NCBI GenBank assembly: GCA_946902985.2
Contig: OX336390.1
Span: 529,498,861 to 529,562,860 of the forward strand
Length of the DNA: 64,000 nt
DNA from: Meconema thalassinum
Taxonomy: Eukaryota; Arthropoda; Insecta; Orthoptera; Tettigoniidae
Reading direction: 5' to 3'
Positions 10,776-21,504 of this stretch are shown one piece after another. The translations under genes and the position numbers were made by a program. Numbering within the stretch: the first letter of the stretch is position 1; each line of letters opens with the position of its first letter. A model generated the notes under the pieces. It was not told the DNA's origin. It made no database searches and was given only the letters and a program-made list of their open reading frames with translations.

Positions 10776-11130
10776 TGTTGTTGTTTCACTTAGAGGCTGG
10801 CTCATCGTTACCATTTCATCCCGTGTACTTCAGTGTGTATAGCAAGTGGTGCCAGTAGCAATGTGTATATTTGTAATTCAGGATAAGGCCGTAATCTTAA
10901 GTTATGGACCATCCCGACATGTGCCTGGAATACCAGTAGGTAATCACGGAAAATCACTTCCAGGATGCCTGATGTGGGAAATGAACCCACCTCTTCTCAG
11001 TTTTACCCCGTCTCAAACCTCATACCAGAATTAACATTCTTGGCAGAACCGGACCTCGAACCCAGACCTCGGGAGTGGCAGGCAAGAGTGCTAGTCACTA
11101 CATCACTACACGTTGAGAACCATCGATGTA
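10776..11130 (-). mobile_element. SINE family C copy
   Basis: Read on the reverse strand: head with TAGTGACTAGCACTC, B-box region AGGTCTGGGTTCGAGGTCC, central block with GATTTTCCGTGATTACC, then the tail with ACACTGAAGTACACGGGATG and a terminal (CAA)n run at 10770-10786. Order is as in the other family-C copies. Confidence 0.75.
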
Positions 11131-11442
11131 GGACATATAATTACTGCTGTAAACGATAATACAGAGGCATGAGGCATGATTTCACGAAACAGAGTGGGTT
11201 GTTTTGTTTCTTGTTAGATACGACCCGTGCACGATTATCACGTGACTTATTATCCGGGTAGCTCAGCGAAAACATACCCTGGAATTACGAAATTACAATG
11301 AACTCGTTGGCAGAGTGGTTCAAATTTCATTGGAGATACGTTTTCTCCTTATTATTTAGAGCCGGGGGCAGGTTCCATTCGTGGTCGTAACTTTATGTCA
11401 GAAAGTAAAATTATTAAAGAAATTTTTCCAGTCGGTCAAAAT
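11131..11442. other. Unassigned sequence
   Basis: No gene or known repeat recognised. It is the target into which the 3.2 kb LINE inserted. Confidence 0.4.
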
Positions 11443-11581
11443 ATTACGTCAAGTGAAGCTGATTCCTGCACGTGGTGCCCCTGCATAGGTACTTGAACTC
11501 AATCTTCCAGTACTGAACTGATCATCAGCATTTGACAGCCAGACTATCTTCTATAGATCTCCTGGCAAAATAGAATACAGC

Positions 11582-12199
11582 ATGCAATACCATTCAAATT
11601 CTAACGGCTCTTCTCAGAGTCCCGTGACAAGAAGGCTTGGACAAAGATTAAAAATTTGCCAACTAAACATCGAAGGCATCAGTCGATCGAAAATCGGCCA
11701 TCTATCAAGAGTTCTTCATGAGAACAATGTTGATTTGGCACTCATACAGGAAACTCATACCACCAATGAGGAAGAACTCCAGAAAAGAGGAAAGATTCAT
11801 GGTTGCTCTATGATTGGTGCTACGTATGATAGCGTTTATGGGGTGGCAACTTATGCCCGGAACAATCTAGAACATGTTCATCATATCACTTCTAGGACGG
11901 ACGATAATATCCATGAAGTAGTTGTTACTGTACAGGATATAACCATAACGAATGTATAAAAACCACCAACAGTCCCATGGCCCAGCTTTGTACTTTCAGT
12001 TTCAAATCATCCAGCCATTTTTGCAGGCGATTTCAATAGCCACCATGAAAATTGGAATTATGCTCAGAATGACAACTGCGGCACTGCTCTCGTTGAATGG
12101 GTTGAAGAACACAACTTACACCTTGTCTTTGATGCCAAGGACAAAGGATCATTCAGATCAGGAGCCTGGCAACTTGAATATAATCCAGATCTGTGCTTT
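11582..12199 (+). pseudogene. LINE endonuclease domain (one in-frame stop)
   Basis: Apurinic/apyrimidinic-type endonuclease that would nick target DNA for target-primed reverse transcription. From the first Met, residues 24-34 read KICQLNIEGIS and residues 55-60 IQETHT, the first strand and the catalytic Gln-Glu-Thr. A single TAA stop at 11957-11959 interrupts an otherwise continuous frame, which resumes KPPTVPWPSFV. GDFNSH follows at about 12026-12043, and the frame runs directly into the reverse-transcriptase region. The late histidine motif reads SQH rather than the textbook SDH (near 12266); this may be normal for the clade. A Tyr-to-stop change is the simplest explanation for the break. 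Confidence 0.9.
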
Positions 12200-13752
12200 G
12201 TGACTTGTGACAACAAGGATCAACCTCTTCCAACTGTAAGACGCATATTGGGTGATTTTCCCCGCAGTCAGCACAGACTAGTACTTATAGAGATAGGGTT
12301 GTCTATCCCACTCATAACTTCATTCCCTCGCCCTCGATGGAACTTCAATAAAGCTAATTGGACAAAATTTACTAGTGAACTAGACAAATGCATCAGATGG
12401 ATTCCTGCGAGAAGCATGAGCTACAACAGGTGTGTTGGGTTAGTTACTTCAATAGCCAAGAAATATATTCCGAGAGGGTATAGAAAGGAATACGTTCCGG
12501 ATTGGAATGAACAAAGTGATGCTCTTTATAATGAATTTATGAAAACAGGTAATCATGTAGTGGCTGATGAGCTCTTACATAGTTTGGATGCAACGCGCAA
12601 GCAAAAATGGACAGAGACTGTTGAGGAGTTGAATTTTCAACACTCAAGCAGAAAAGCCAGGAGTCTGCTAAGGAAGCTTGGAGGAAATTCTATAGGTCAA
12701 AGAGAGCAACCTAGCATTATGCCTCATAAGATTGCCAGCCACATTGTATCGACTTCTATGGTTGCACAAGATAAAGACCATACTCGAATGATGAAAAGGA
12801 ACTTCAAAAAAATAAAAGCATCACTTCCATCAACTTCGTCTTACTCCGAAGTATTCACCCTTGAAGAAGTCAATGTGGCTATAAAAGACATCAAACATGG
12901 GAAAGCCCCCGGATTTGATGGCATTCATCCTGAGTTTCTGTTAAATCTGGGCCAAAATGCTCGAAAATGGCTTGCTCGATTTTTCAGTGACATTATAAAC
13001 ACAGGGATCCTCCCAAATCAGTTCAAGAAAACTAAAATTATAGCTGTTTTGAAACCTGGTAAGCCAAAAGACGCTCCCCAAAGCTACAGGCCTATAGCAT
13101 TGCTGAGCTGTTGCTACAAACTTCTTGAAAGACTGATTTATAACAGGATCAGTCCGACTATCTTAGAACTCATTCCTGTGGAACAGGCTGGCTTTAAACC
13201 TAATCGCAGTTGTTGTGATCAAGTCCTTGCTCTTACATCGCATATCGAGTCTGGTTTTCAACTCCAGATGAAAACTTCTGTTGTGTTTCTCGATCTGTCT
13301 GCCGCTTATGATACAGTATGGAGAGGGGGGTTACTCTATAAACTGTCTCGAGTAATACCTTGCAAAACTACCGTGCAACTTATTGGTAACATGCTCAGGA
13401 ACAGACTTTTCCAAGTCATTCTAGGAAAAAGAATGAGCAAACAAAGAAAGCTGAACAACGGGCTCCCACAAGGTTCAGTGCTGTCTCCCCTTCTCTTCAA
13501 TCTGTATCTGATCTACCAGATACTCAGTCCAGAAAGTTTTGTTATGCTGATGATATAGCTTTGGCTATAAGGCACAAGGACATCAGTGTCATGGAGAATG
13601 TGCTCAATGATGACATTGCTAGGCTTGAAAGTTATTTCCACAAATGGAGGCTCCAACCAAGTGCAACAAAAACTGAAGTATCATGTTTCCACTTAAACAA
13701 CAGAATAGCTGATAGTGCAGTTCATGTATCGCTTCAAGGTTCTGTGCTGTGA
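12200..13752 (+). pseudogene. LINE reverse transcriptase (one frameshift at the catalytic core)
   Basis: RNA-dependent DNA polymerase of the same element. In frame: GKAPGFDGIHPEFL (about 12900-12940), YRPIALLS (about 13087), motif A VFLDLSAAYDTVW (about 13283-13322), and motif B NGLPQGSVLSPLLFN (about 13456-13500). A one-base shift between about 13500 and 13506 then moves the frame, and the catalytic YADD (motif C) reads in the next frame at 13543-13554. That frame continues AIRHKDISVMENVL to a stop at 13750-13752. All catalytic aspartates are present, so the loss of function comes from the shift and later stops rather than from active-site substitution. Confidence 0.93.
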
Positions 13753-14126
13753 AGTAATAAACACCCTAAATATTAGGTGTCACTCTGGATCGCACTTTAT
13801 CTTTTAAAAAACATCTTGAAAATACAGCCGCCAAAATTAGAAGCCGGAATGACATCTTGTAGAAGCTTTGTGGAACTACTTGGGGAGCTTCTGCTACAAC
13901 TCTGAGGTGTTCTGCATTAGGTCTTGTTTTCTCCGCTGCTGAATATTGTGCTCCAGTTTGACTGAACAGCCCCTATGTAAAGATAATTAATACCCAACCC
14001 AATAACACCATGAGACTGATCAGTGGCCTTATTAGATCTACGCCGACTTATTGGCTTCCTGTCCTCAGCAACATCATGCCTCCTGACCTACGCAGGAAAG
14101 CTGCCCTGATCCGAGAGTAGAAGACA
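13753..14126 (+). pseudogene. LINE thumb/connector region, multiply broken
   Basis: Still recognisable as the segment after the polymerase core: GVTLDRTLSFKKHLENTAAK (around 13780-13840) and RLISGLIRSTPTYWLPVLS (around 14010-14070). At least two stops and two frame changes occur here. Confidence 0.8.
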
Positions 14127-14552
14127 ATGATGAGTAATCCAGCTCTTCCTATTCACTGCGACATCCCTGATCTGAATAGAAACCGACTGAAATCTAGACA
14201 TCCACCCATCAAATATGCTAGAGATCTCACAGGCAACAATTTTAAGCCGAATATCCAATGGAGAAATGAATGGAGCACCAACATCAACCTTGACGCTTGG
14301 AGTGACTTAATTGGAGATAGCGCTGCACCCGGTTTTGACCTGCCAAGAGGAACGTGGACTGCCCTCAATAGGATCCGCACTAACCATGGGGTCTGTGCTG
14401 AATCACTCTTCAAATGGGGTAAAATTCCTTCTCCCCAATGTGACTGCGGTGCTCCTTCACAGTCAGTTCACCACATTGTTCACGAATGCCATAGAAGAGC
14501 ATATCAGGGTAATCGGTCTGACTTCCTGTTGGCAAAACCTACAGCACTGTAA
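14127..14552 (+). pseudogene. LINE C-terminal zinc-knuckle domain
   Basis: An open 141-codon stretch forming the C-terminus of the same element. It contains PGFDLPRGTWTALNRIRT followed by a Cys-Cys-His-Cys arrangement: CDCG, then HHIVHEC about 10 residues later. This knuckle is common at the end of many APE-type LINE polyproteins and is thought to bind nucleic acid. The initiating Met is not the real start; the frame is a downstream piece of the broken polyprotein. Confidence 0.85.
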
Positions 14553-14759
14553 TGGATGCAGAATTTAGATTTAAAGATAGCCTATAAGCCTGCCTTGTCA
14601 TGTGTCGCTGTAAATATGTATATATCAATATTTATGTGTGTATATATTTATCTTGCATGCTTGTTGTCTGTACAGTATGTCATACGATAAATAAATAAAT
14701 TACGTCAAGTTTCTTGTGATAAATATCTTATCATATTTCTGATGTTAGCCCAGCTTGCC

Positions 14760-15120
14760 ACGGTGGGTGAGTGGTTATCGTGTCGGACTACCAACCCCAT
14801 GCTTGCATGTTCGCTCCTGGACGTAGTAAGTGATATTTGAAATGCAACAAAAATCACAGCATGCATGTCATACGTTGTTGGCATGTTAAAGAACCCATTT
14901 GAATTCAGTAGGCATTGTTAATAATGGAAAAATTAATCTCGGGATTTTCCGCCAACACAAAGTTCCTCCATTCTCTACTAGAAAGCGCTATAGTGTCAAG
15001 GAGATTAAATATCTGACCTCCTTGACTTTCATAGCGTTCCAAGGAACAACAAATTTCGACATGCAAGCTGCCCTCAGGGCGTCAAATAACAAAGCTAGCA
15101 CCCGGCACCCGTGGCCATAC
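14760..15120 (+). mobile_element. tRNA-derived SINE (family H)
   Basis: A head GGTGGGTGAGTGGTTATCG with a B-box-like GTTCGCTCCTGG about 45 bp later is followed by CATACGTTGTTGGCATGTTAAAGAACCC. The body ends in a GCACCCGTGGCC block near 15100. No second full copy was found in the window, so limits are approximate. Confidence 0.6.
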
Positions 15121-15127
15121 GATATAT

Positions 15128-15175
15128 TTATTATTAGTATTATTATTATTAACAATAATATTAATAATATTATGT
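15128..15175. repeat. AT-rich ATT/AAT compound repeat
   Basis: ATT units invert to AAT units in the middle, making a self-complementary stretch. Confidence 0.8.
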
Positions 15176-15271
15176 TAGGGCATATAAATACTTGCTTTCC
15201 CGCCTAATGTATAAGGTGAGTTCAAAAAGCAACGAGGCGGAGGCATAATTACAGAAACCAGTACCTGTATG

Positions 15272-15570
15272 TTAGAAGTATTGGCCCTGGCTGTTGAGGC
15301 ACTTGTCTCGCTGTGACACGAGGCGGTGAATGGCTGTCTCATAAAATTTCCTGGGCTCCGATGTGAACCAGTTCCGCACGTACAGCTGGATGTCGGCGTC
15401 CGAGGTGAATCGTTGGCCCCGCAGAGCCCTTTTAAGGGGACCAAACATGGCGTAATCACAGGGAGAGAGGTCTGGACTGTATGGAGGGTGGCCGAGAACC
15501 TCCCATTTGAATTTCTGCAGGAGTGCCGCGACTGTGTTGGCCGTATGAGGTCGTGCATTGTCGTGGAGTG
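15272..15570 (-). pseudogene. Mariner transposase C-terminal catalytic part
   Basis: The reverse-strand frame reads HDNARPHTA, carrying the second catalytic Asp. After 34 intervening residues it reaches the third Asp in SPDLSPCDY, giving the D34D signature of the mariner family. It continues FGPLKRALRGQRF and FYETAIHRLVSQRDKCLN to a stop near 15272. No frameshift is visible within this part, suggesting recent loss. It is separated from the N-terminal part by the internal deletion. Confidence 0.93.
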
Positions 15571-15599
15571 ACCACGGCGGCTATGGCGTTCACTGTCAC

Positions 15600-15914
15600 T
15601 CAGTGGTCCTGGGTAATGAGTGTATCAACCAGCTGGACGTTGTCATCGGTAATGCAGGGGGGTGCCCCAGACCGGGCATCATCGGCTGGCGACACCCGTC
15701 CTTCTCTGAAGCGCTTGTGCCATGCCTTGACCCTTGCAAGGGACATGCAGTGTTCGCCGTACACTTGTGACATTCGGCGATGAATGTCCGTTCTCCCTAC
15801 TCCTTCCGCTGTCAGAAACCGAACAACACCTCTTTGCTCTTCGGTTGACGCCTCCATGTCACTGTTTGCAATGCGACTGGCAGCGTTGGACGATTGATGC
15901 ATGCTGCTGCTCAC
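15600..15914 (-). pseudogene. Mariner transposase N-terminal part
   Basis: A 104-codon open frame. After a Met-rich leader it reads RGVVRFLTAEGVGRTDIHRR and VKAWHKRFREGRVS, the paired helix-turn-helix DNA-binding region of mariner transposases, then DDARSGAPP, the conserved linker. It stops at the deletion junction. The downstream Met at about residue 20 may be the true family start. The first catalytic aspartate would lie in the deleted part. Confidence 0.92.
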
Positions 15915-16078
15915 TTTGTATCGTCACGTGACGTGCACGAGTGCCCTCTAGCGACGGGCTGTGACCTTCCACGCTCTGGTCGGAACCACACCTTGTTACA
16001 CACGCTACGATTAGCCGATGTCGTCATCGGTTTGCGCATTCCAGCCTTCGGCTCGTTACTTTTTGAACGCACCTTATA

Positions 16079-16540
16079 ATTGGGCACGATTTGAGTTGGC
16101 CAACTGGAAAGCTTTCTTTAATAGAACTAGGCAGCAATAAAAATGGCTTCTATCACTTCAGTAAGTGAAATGGAAGGGGGTTGACTCTGCCTTGTGAGGA
16201 CAATTCAGTAACTGCCTGATGCTGTGAGAAAGGACTCAGTGAAGCCTCCTCCGGAAGTCAGACCAACCCTCACTTCAGATTGATGACCAAATGATGAGTC
16301 AGATGAGTACGGGAGGATGTCTGCTCGATACTGTTATCAGTAGGTCCTTGTTCTAGCACCAAGTAAACAAGGTATCAATGGGCAGACGTGATATCGCGCC
16401 GGAAGAGGAAATGGCCTAACAACGACAGGAAGACTAGCAGTTTCAACATAGCTGACTAAAAAGTAAGTCATGTAAAGATGTGTTCATTCAGGAAGAATTC
16501 ACTCACTTTCTCAGTGTTGTAATGTAGCCTACAACTTACC
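16079..16540. other. Unassigned sequence
   Basis: No gene or recognised repeat seen between the mariner and the next SINE. Confidence 0.4.
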
Positions 16541-16542
16541 CA

Positions 16543-16875
16543 CCACCTCGTGGAGTAGCGGCTAGCATTCTTGACTGTCGACCTGGAGATCCAGGTTCGA
16601 TTCACGGCTCTACCAAGAAATGTAATTCTGATCTGAGGGCTGGATTGGGGTACACTCAGCCTCATGAGGCAAAACTGAGATCCCAATTCAGCCATCCAAC
16701 AAATGGTTTTCCGTGGTTTCCCACTTCTTCTCCTAATTTGCGGCCACGCCTCTTTCACAATCTTCAACTGAATTACAAATACACACATGCTAATAATGCC
16801 ATACCATAACGCAGGTTATCACACCTAAGTCAACGAGGCTGAATGGCCACGATGTCCATGCCGCTCAAATTAAAT
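16543..16875 (+). mobile_element. SINE family C, near-full copy
   Basis: Head CACCTCGTGGAGTAGCGGCT with A-box-like AGTAGCGGCTAGC and B-box GGTTCGATTCACGG; body GTACACTCAGCCTCATGAGG; central block GGTTTTCCGTGGTTTCCC (about 16694-16711); tail AATTACAAATACACACATGC and GAATGGCCACGATGTCCATG. It serves as the reference copy for the family here. Confidence 0.85.
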
Positions 16876-17009
16876 AACTTTAGTCAGCTGCACTAACATA
16901 ACGTTGTTAATCGGCGTAGGGAAATTAGTTTAAGCTAAACAAAATATCGTTATATGAGCGTAAATCGCAAGAAGAAGATATCGAACAGCCAATTTCAATT
17001 ATTTTTTGT

Positions 17010-17330
17010 AGCATATGGCTTTTAGTGCCGGGAGTGTCCGAGGACATGTTCGGCTCACCAGTTTTGTAGCTGCTTCGAGACGGACACCCAATGGGTGAGC
17101 TACAAGTACCGTTGGGGAGGGAAGTTGGAATGTAAAGACGAGGAGTTGGAAGGTAGCGGCTGTGGCCTATAGTTAGGGACCAACCCCGGCATTTGCCTGG
17201 AAGGAAGATGGAAAACCACGGAAGACCATCTTCAGGGTTGCCGGCGGGGGGATTCGAACCTCCTCACCTCCCGGATGTGAGCGACTGCCAGCAGTCATGC
17301 CGTAACGACCACGGCTAACTCACCCGGTAT
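17010..17330 (-). mobile_element. SINE family F copy
   Basis: On the reverse strand: tRNA-like head GAGTTAGCCGTGGTCGTTAC, B-box GGTTCGAATCCCCCC, then the central block in the form GGTCTTCCGTGGTTTTCC, and a distal part with GAGCCGAACATGTCCTCGG that is shared with 5825-5930. Confidence 0.75.
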
Positions 17331-17625
17331 TCAATTAATATACGGTATTGTCAGAGATTCAAAAGATTACCTCCTGCCTATGCGGCAAGATGTACGTACG
17401 GTCTCTCTTCTAGATTACCTAGGTAATAGTAGACTAGTCTACTATTATTATATGAGTCTCTCATCATCAGCCATAATTCCTAATTAGTAGGCCTCAGAAG
17501 TTCTTGCGTAAAAAAAGCCATAATATGTAGGCCTACTAAAATCTATTGGGGATTTTTTATGTAAAGCCTTACATTTCTCGCCTGTTACAATTTGGTATAC
17601 ATAAGTATTGACCGACCAAAAGTTA
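17331..17625. other. Unassigned sequence
   Basis: No gene or recognised repeat. Confidence 0.4.
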
Positions 17626-18017
17626 TCAATTAATTTTTGTTGTTGTTTCATTTGAAAAGTTTGGTCATCATGGTCATTTATCCTCGTGTACTTGAGTGTG
17701 TGTGGACTTCCTTGTCTGTTATCCTGTGTTACTGTGATGGCTGTATTAGTATGCGTCCTTGTGATTTAAGTGAGGATTGGGAAGGAGGGGGCCGTGGCCT
17801 GAGGTTAGGAAACACCCCGACATTTGCCTGAAATAGAAGTGGGGAAACCACTGAAAACCACTTCCAAGATCGCCGAAGAGTTAATTGGTTTCACTTATTC
17901 TCAATTTTTCCCCACGAGGCTCAGACCAGAATGTAATTTATTGTCAGAACCAAGAATCGAACCTGGACCTCCAGGGCAAGCTAGCCGCTACACCACGAGA
18001 TGTTTCAATTATTTTTT
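17626..18017 (-). mobile_element. SINE family C copy with near-perfect duplication
   Basis: Reverse-strand head CTCGTGGTGTAGCGGCTAGC and B-box GGTTCGATTCTTGG, body, central block GGTTTTCAGTGGTTTCCCC, tail with CACACACTCAAGTACACGAG and an (ACA)n end. The flanks TCAATTAATTTTT (17626-17638) and TCAATTATTTTTT (18005-18017) differ at one base and are a probable target-site duplication. Confidence 0.85.
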
Positions 18018-18643
18018 CATGTAGACTACCTACTAAAAGTAATGAAATAGGCTATATATTTGCAATCATTTGTTTAAAAACTTTGATTTGAATCTAATTA
18101 TGATTGATTTGTGAACACATTTTTTAATAAATCGAAATCTTAATTAATCGATTATAGTCTGTGAAGTACAGAAACGCTCACGTGAAATGGGTGGGGTTAG
18201 TGTGTGAGTACACGATAATTTTCCCGTTGAGGTATGTAGCTATCTTAAAGGTTTGGCTAACTTGTTGACATTCCTGTCCACAATTATTATACAACACCAC
18301 AATAACACAGGTTACAACCTGCACTCTAGTTTCAGAGGCCTTGTCCAGCATCGTAGCATTAAAAGAGGCAACTGTACGTTATCAAGAATAGCAGATAAGG
18401 GAAATGCTTTGTTTTGAAACCTTGAACTTCATTAACCTTTTACTTCATTTACTATTTTATTCATTTAATTGATCAATTTTTCTGTGCGAGGCATTCATTA
18501 TGGTGGTCCATAAGACCGACTTGCGTGGGTTCATCTTTATCAACGATGAACACAGGTTTCATGAAATACACGCCACAGTGTCGATGTATCATATGGTAAT
18601 ATAGTGCAAGTCCTAGACCCTGCCAGGTGCCCTCATTTGTGGG
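18018..18643. other. Unassigned AT-rich sequence
   Basis: No gene or recognised repeat. Confidence 0.4.
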
Positions 18644-18694
<51 letters not shown>

Positions 18695-18695
18695 A
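18644..18695. repeat. (AAAT)n microsatellite
   Basis: Perfect AAAT run of about 52 bp just upstream of the LINE remnant. Confidence 0.95.
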
Positions 18696-18699
18696 GTCA

Positions 18700-19624
18700 T
18701 CATAAAATGTCTGGCATTTGCGGATGGCGTAGCCATACTCAGCCAATAACACCCAGGAGGCAATGGAAGCACTGGAACGCTTTCATAAAATAGCTACCAA
18801 AATATCTTACGAGAAGATCCAATACATAGAACAACAGACCAACAATGTGCAAACCATGCATACGATATATGGATCCATAAAAAGAGTCGAAAAATTCAAA
18901 TATTTAGGGGAATATATTCAAATAGGATGATCAAGCAAGGCGTCTACCATCGAACGAACGGTAAACCTCCAGAAAGTATACAAACTCACATGGTCACATT
19001 ATAATAAGAAAAGCTTATCAAGAGAGGCCAAACTTACTGTAGACACTACAAAACGGGTGTACTGCCAGAAGCATTATATGCGTCAGAAGCGACAACAATT
19101 GGAGCATCAGGCATCATAGAAACTGAAAAAATAGAACGCAAAATTCTCAGAAAAATATTTGGAGCAATGCACAGCGATAGCATATGGATGAAAAAAAAAA
19201 CTACCAAAGAGCTATACGTGTACACAGACAGACTCACCGATATGATCAGAAAACGCAGACTAACTTTTTTACGGACACATACAGAGAATGAACAACAACA
19301 GTCTTACAAAAAGAAGATCTTTGATGTAGTAAACAGCTCAAGCAAGAACACTAATTAGTATCATGAAATAGAGGAAGACTTAAGCCATGTGGGGATCGAC
19401 AGGCAAATGAAAGGAGACAGAGGAGAATTCGGAAACAAAATTAAGAATATAAACTTTAAAGCACATGAAAAGATGAAGACAAGAGCATTGTGGACAGAAC
19501 AACGGAAACAGGAACACAAAGGACGAAGAGATTTTAGGAAGAGAAGGGGAAGAAGGGAGAGAAGTGAAAATTGTGTCATCATAGATATTAAAGTTCAAAC
19601 ACTAACCTTAAGGGCAAAAATGAT
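18700..19624 (+). pseudogene. RTE-like LINE 3' remnant (plus strand)
   Basis: C-terminal part of a LINE polyprotein. Scattered frames read KRVEKFKYLGEYIQIG (about 18880-18925), HYNKKSLSREAKLT, a LPEALYASEATT block (about 19065-19100), KIERKILRKIFGA (about 19125-19165) and MIRKRRLTFLRTHTE (about 19235-19290). The order matches the copy at 45575-46259. At least three frameshifts and stops. The element ends in the TAA array at 19625, where it meets another copy of a related element in the opposite orientation. Confidence 0.8.
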
Positions 19625-19663
<39 letters not shown>

Positions 19664-19665
19664 TA
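19625..19665. repeat. (TAA)n microsatellite shared by two convergent LINEs
   Basis: A TAA run forming the 3' end of both the plus-strand remnant and the minus-strand element. Confidence 0.95.
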
Positions 19666-19709
19666 TGTTTTTTCCTTCTGAATTTGGCCGCCTGTGGACT
19701 GCATGGAAC

Positions 19710-20042
19710 CTAAGGTTTTCTGGTCAATCTCCTGTTCTCTTCCCAAAACCTCTTCATTCGTTCACTTCTGATCTTTCGCTCCTCCTTGGATATTACCAGT
19801 TTGGCTCTAATTTTAGGTGTTTTCTCCTCGAACATCTTGATGTTGTCAATTCGGTTTCTAAACTCTTTTCTGTTGTGGATCACATCCACTGTGAGTCCAC
19901 TTTCCTTGGCGTCTCCTTTAACCTCTTCTACCCACTTAATTGTAGCCTTCAGCTCTGTAATATACTTGAATATCCTCTTAGTCAGTCGGTTCTGGTCCAT
20001 TCTCACCAAATGTCCGTAGAATTTCAACCTTCGCTTCCGCAC
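19710..20042 (-). pseudogene. RTE-like LINE C-terminal tail
   Basis: Reads MRKRRLKFYGHLVRMDQNRL, TIKWVEEVKGDAKESG and EERKIRSERMKRFWEENRR. This is the basic tail domain matched by the copies at 7180, 40831 and 45575. The Met is internal. Confidence 0.9.
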
Positions 20043-20106
20043 TGTGACAGTAATTTTTTCAGTGCGTTTATAGAGGTCATCATTCTTTCTGTTCTTCCAT
20101 GTCTTG

Positions 20107-20600
20107 TCAGCAGTTTTCTGTGGTCCTAAAATTTTCCGAAAAAATTTTCTCTCCTTTTTTTCCCAGTTTCTGAAGATCCCCTTTTTTATTCAGTGTCAAG
20201 CACTCCGAGGCGTACAGACCCTCTGGCTTTACTACTGTGCTATAGTGTCTGAGTTTTGCCTTGTAGGATATTGCTCGTTTGTTGTATCTGTTCTGGGTTA
20301 ACCTATAAGCCAAATCCAATTTTCTAGCTCTTGCCCTATTTGCTTCTTTATCCAGCCCATTGGGTTCTATCCATTCACCTAGATATTTAAACTTCTCAGT
20401 TCTTTTGACAGTCCCATGTTTCACTTTTATGTGTCTCTCTCCAAGGTGTCTGTATTCCATGTATTCTGTCTTTTCATAGTAGACTTTAAGACCCGTTTTC
20501 TCAGCGATTTCGTGCAGAGTATCCAGCATTTTTGGGCAGCATCTCGGCTTTGGGCTAAGAGGGCAAGATCATCAGCAAAAGCCAAACATTTAATTTCCAG
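20107..20600 (-). pseudogene. RTE-like LINE catalytic FADD and thumb region
   Basis: Reading down from about 20600: KCLAFADDLALLAQSRDAAQ, carrying the catalytic Asp pair. A frame change near 20530 leads to LHEIAEKTGLKVYYEKTEYM, RTEKFKYLGEWIEPNG, LDLAYRLTQNRYNKRAISYK and YASECLTL. The Cys/Thr substitution in YASECLTL (ETL in related copies) is minor. The frame ends at about 20107 in decayed sequence. Confidence 0.9.
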
Positions 20601-20636
20601 GTTCTGTCATTTCCTTCCCAGATGTATCCCCCTTAC

Positions 20637-21254
20637 TCATTTCATGTCCAAAGCTTCCTCCCAGGTTCTCATGATTTTCTCCAGAACAATGTTGAAGAGG
20701 ATAGGTGATAAGCCATCTCCTTGTCTGACCTCTGTTTTTATTTCAAAAGGATCAGAGATTTCTCCGAAGAACTTCACTTTTGACATGGTATCCGTTAGAG
20801 TTTGTTTGATTATTTCTCTCGTCTTCCTGTCAATTCCGAACTCCTCTACGGTGTTAAATAAAGTCTGCCTGTCAATTGAGTCGTACGCCTCTTTGAAGTC
20901 AACGAATATTACTACAGTGTTCTGGCTTCTCAAAGCTCTTGATCTGAGGATGCTCTTGAGGTTGAATATTTGTTCTGCGCACGATCTCCCCTTTCTAAAG
21001 CCAGCTTGGTATTCACCTATGAGGTGGTCTGATTGTTTTTCAACTCTTTTCAGCAGTACTTTGGAGAGTATCTTGTATGCGACTGGTAGTAGAGAGATTC
21101 CTCTGTAGTTGTCGATGTTCGCCCGATGACTTTTCTTGTGAAGTGGGTGTATAAGGGCACATTTCCAGTCTTTCGGGATCATTCCAGTTTTCCAGATTTC
21201 TTCTATGATGCCGTGTATTTTTTCTGCTGCCATTTCTCCTCCGAACTTCCACAT
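20637..21254 (-). pseudogene. RTE-like LINE reverse transcriptase, fingers and palm
   Basis: A 205-codon open frame covering polymerase motifs up to B: IPKDWKCALIHPLHKK, NYRGISLLPVAYKILSKVLL, EYQAGFRKGRSCAEQIFNLK, motif A VIFVDFKEAYDSIDR with its catalytic Asp, and motif B RQGDGLSPILFN. It ends at a stop before motif C, which is found in a shifted frame (FADD, 20568-20579). The start Met is internal; the frame is one piece of a larger polyprotein. Confidence 0.93.
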
Positions 21255-21504
21255 TTCTGCAGCGATGCCATCTTCGCCTGGTGTTTGTTGTTTTTAAACT
21301 CGTTTATTATGCGCTTTACCTCATCTAAACTTGGTGGGTTGGAATCCGGGTTCTCATAGGATGGATTCTGCGTATTCAATCTTTCCACAGGTTCTTCACA
21401 GTTCAGCAGCACTTTGAAATAGTCGGCCAAAAGTTGACAGTTTTCCTTGTCGTTCGTCGTATACTACCATCTTTCCGTTTGAAGCACAGACTTTGTGACT
21501 GATA

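Larger units (their letters stand above)
11443..14710 (+). mobile_element. Near-complete APE-type LINE with 12 bp target-site duplication
   Basis: The element occupies about 11455-14698 (3.24 kb). A perfect duplication ATTACGTCAAGT lies at 11443-11454 and 14699-14710. Order: 127 bp leader, apurinic-type endonuclease, reverse transcriptase, C-terminal zinc-knuckle domain, roughly 150 bp AT-rich 3' untranslated region, and an ATAAATAAATA tail. There is one long protein rather than separate ORF1 and ORF2; either the family has a single frame or the 5' end is truncated just before the endonuclease. Reading is broken by one in-frame stop, at least three frameshifts and later stops. I place it in the Jockey/I-like LINE assemblage by motif style only, without a firm clade. 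Confidence 0.93.
15210..16078 (-). mobile_element. Internally deleted mariner element with intact terminal repeats
   Basis: The element is 15212-16076 (865 bp), flanked by TA on both sides (15210-15211 and 16077-16078), as expected for mariner. The terminal inverted repeats run 15212-15244 and 16044-16076; both start TAAGGTG and share GTTCAAAAAG, with about four mismatches in 33 bp. Transposase pieces lie on the reverse strand, but the middle of the gene is missing: the N-terminal helix-turn-helix part joins directly to the C-terminal catalytic part near 15570-15600. A full mariner is about 1.3 kb, so roughly 0.4-0.5 kb is deleted. It is mobilisable only in trans. Confidence 0.95.
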
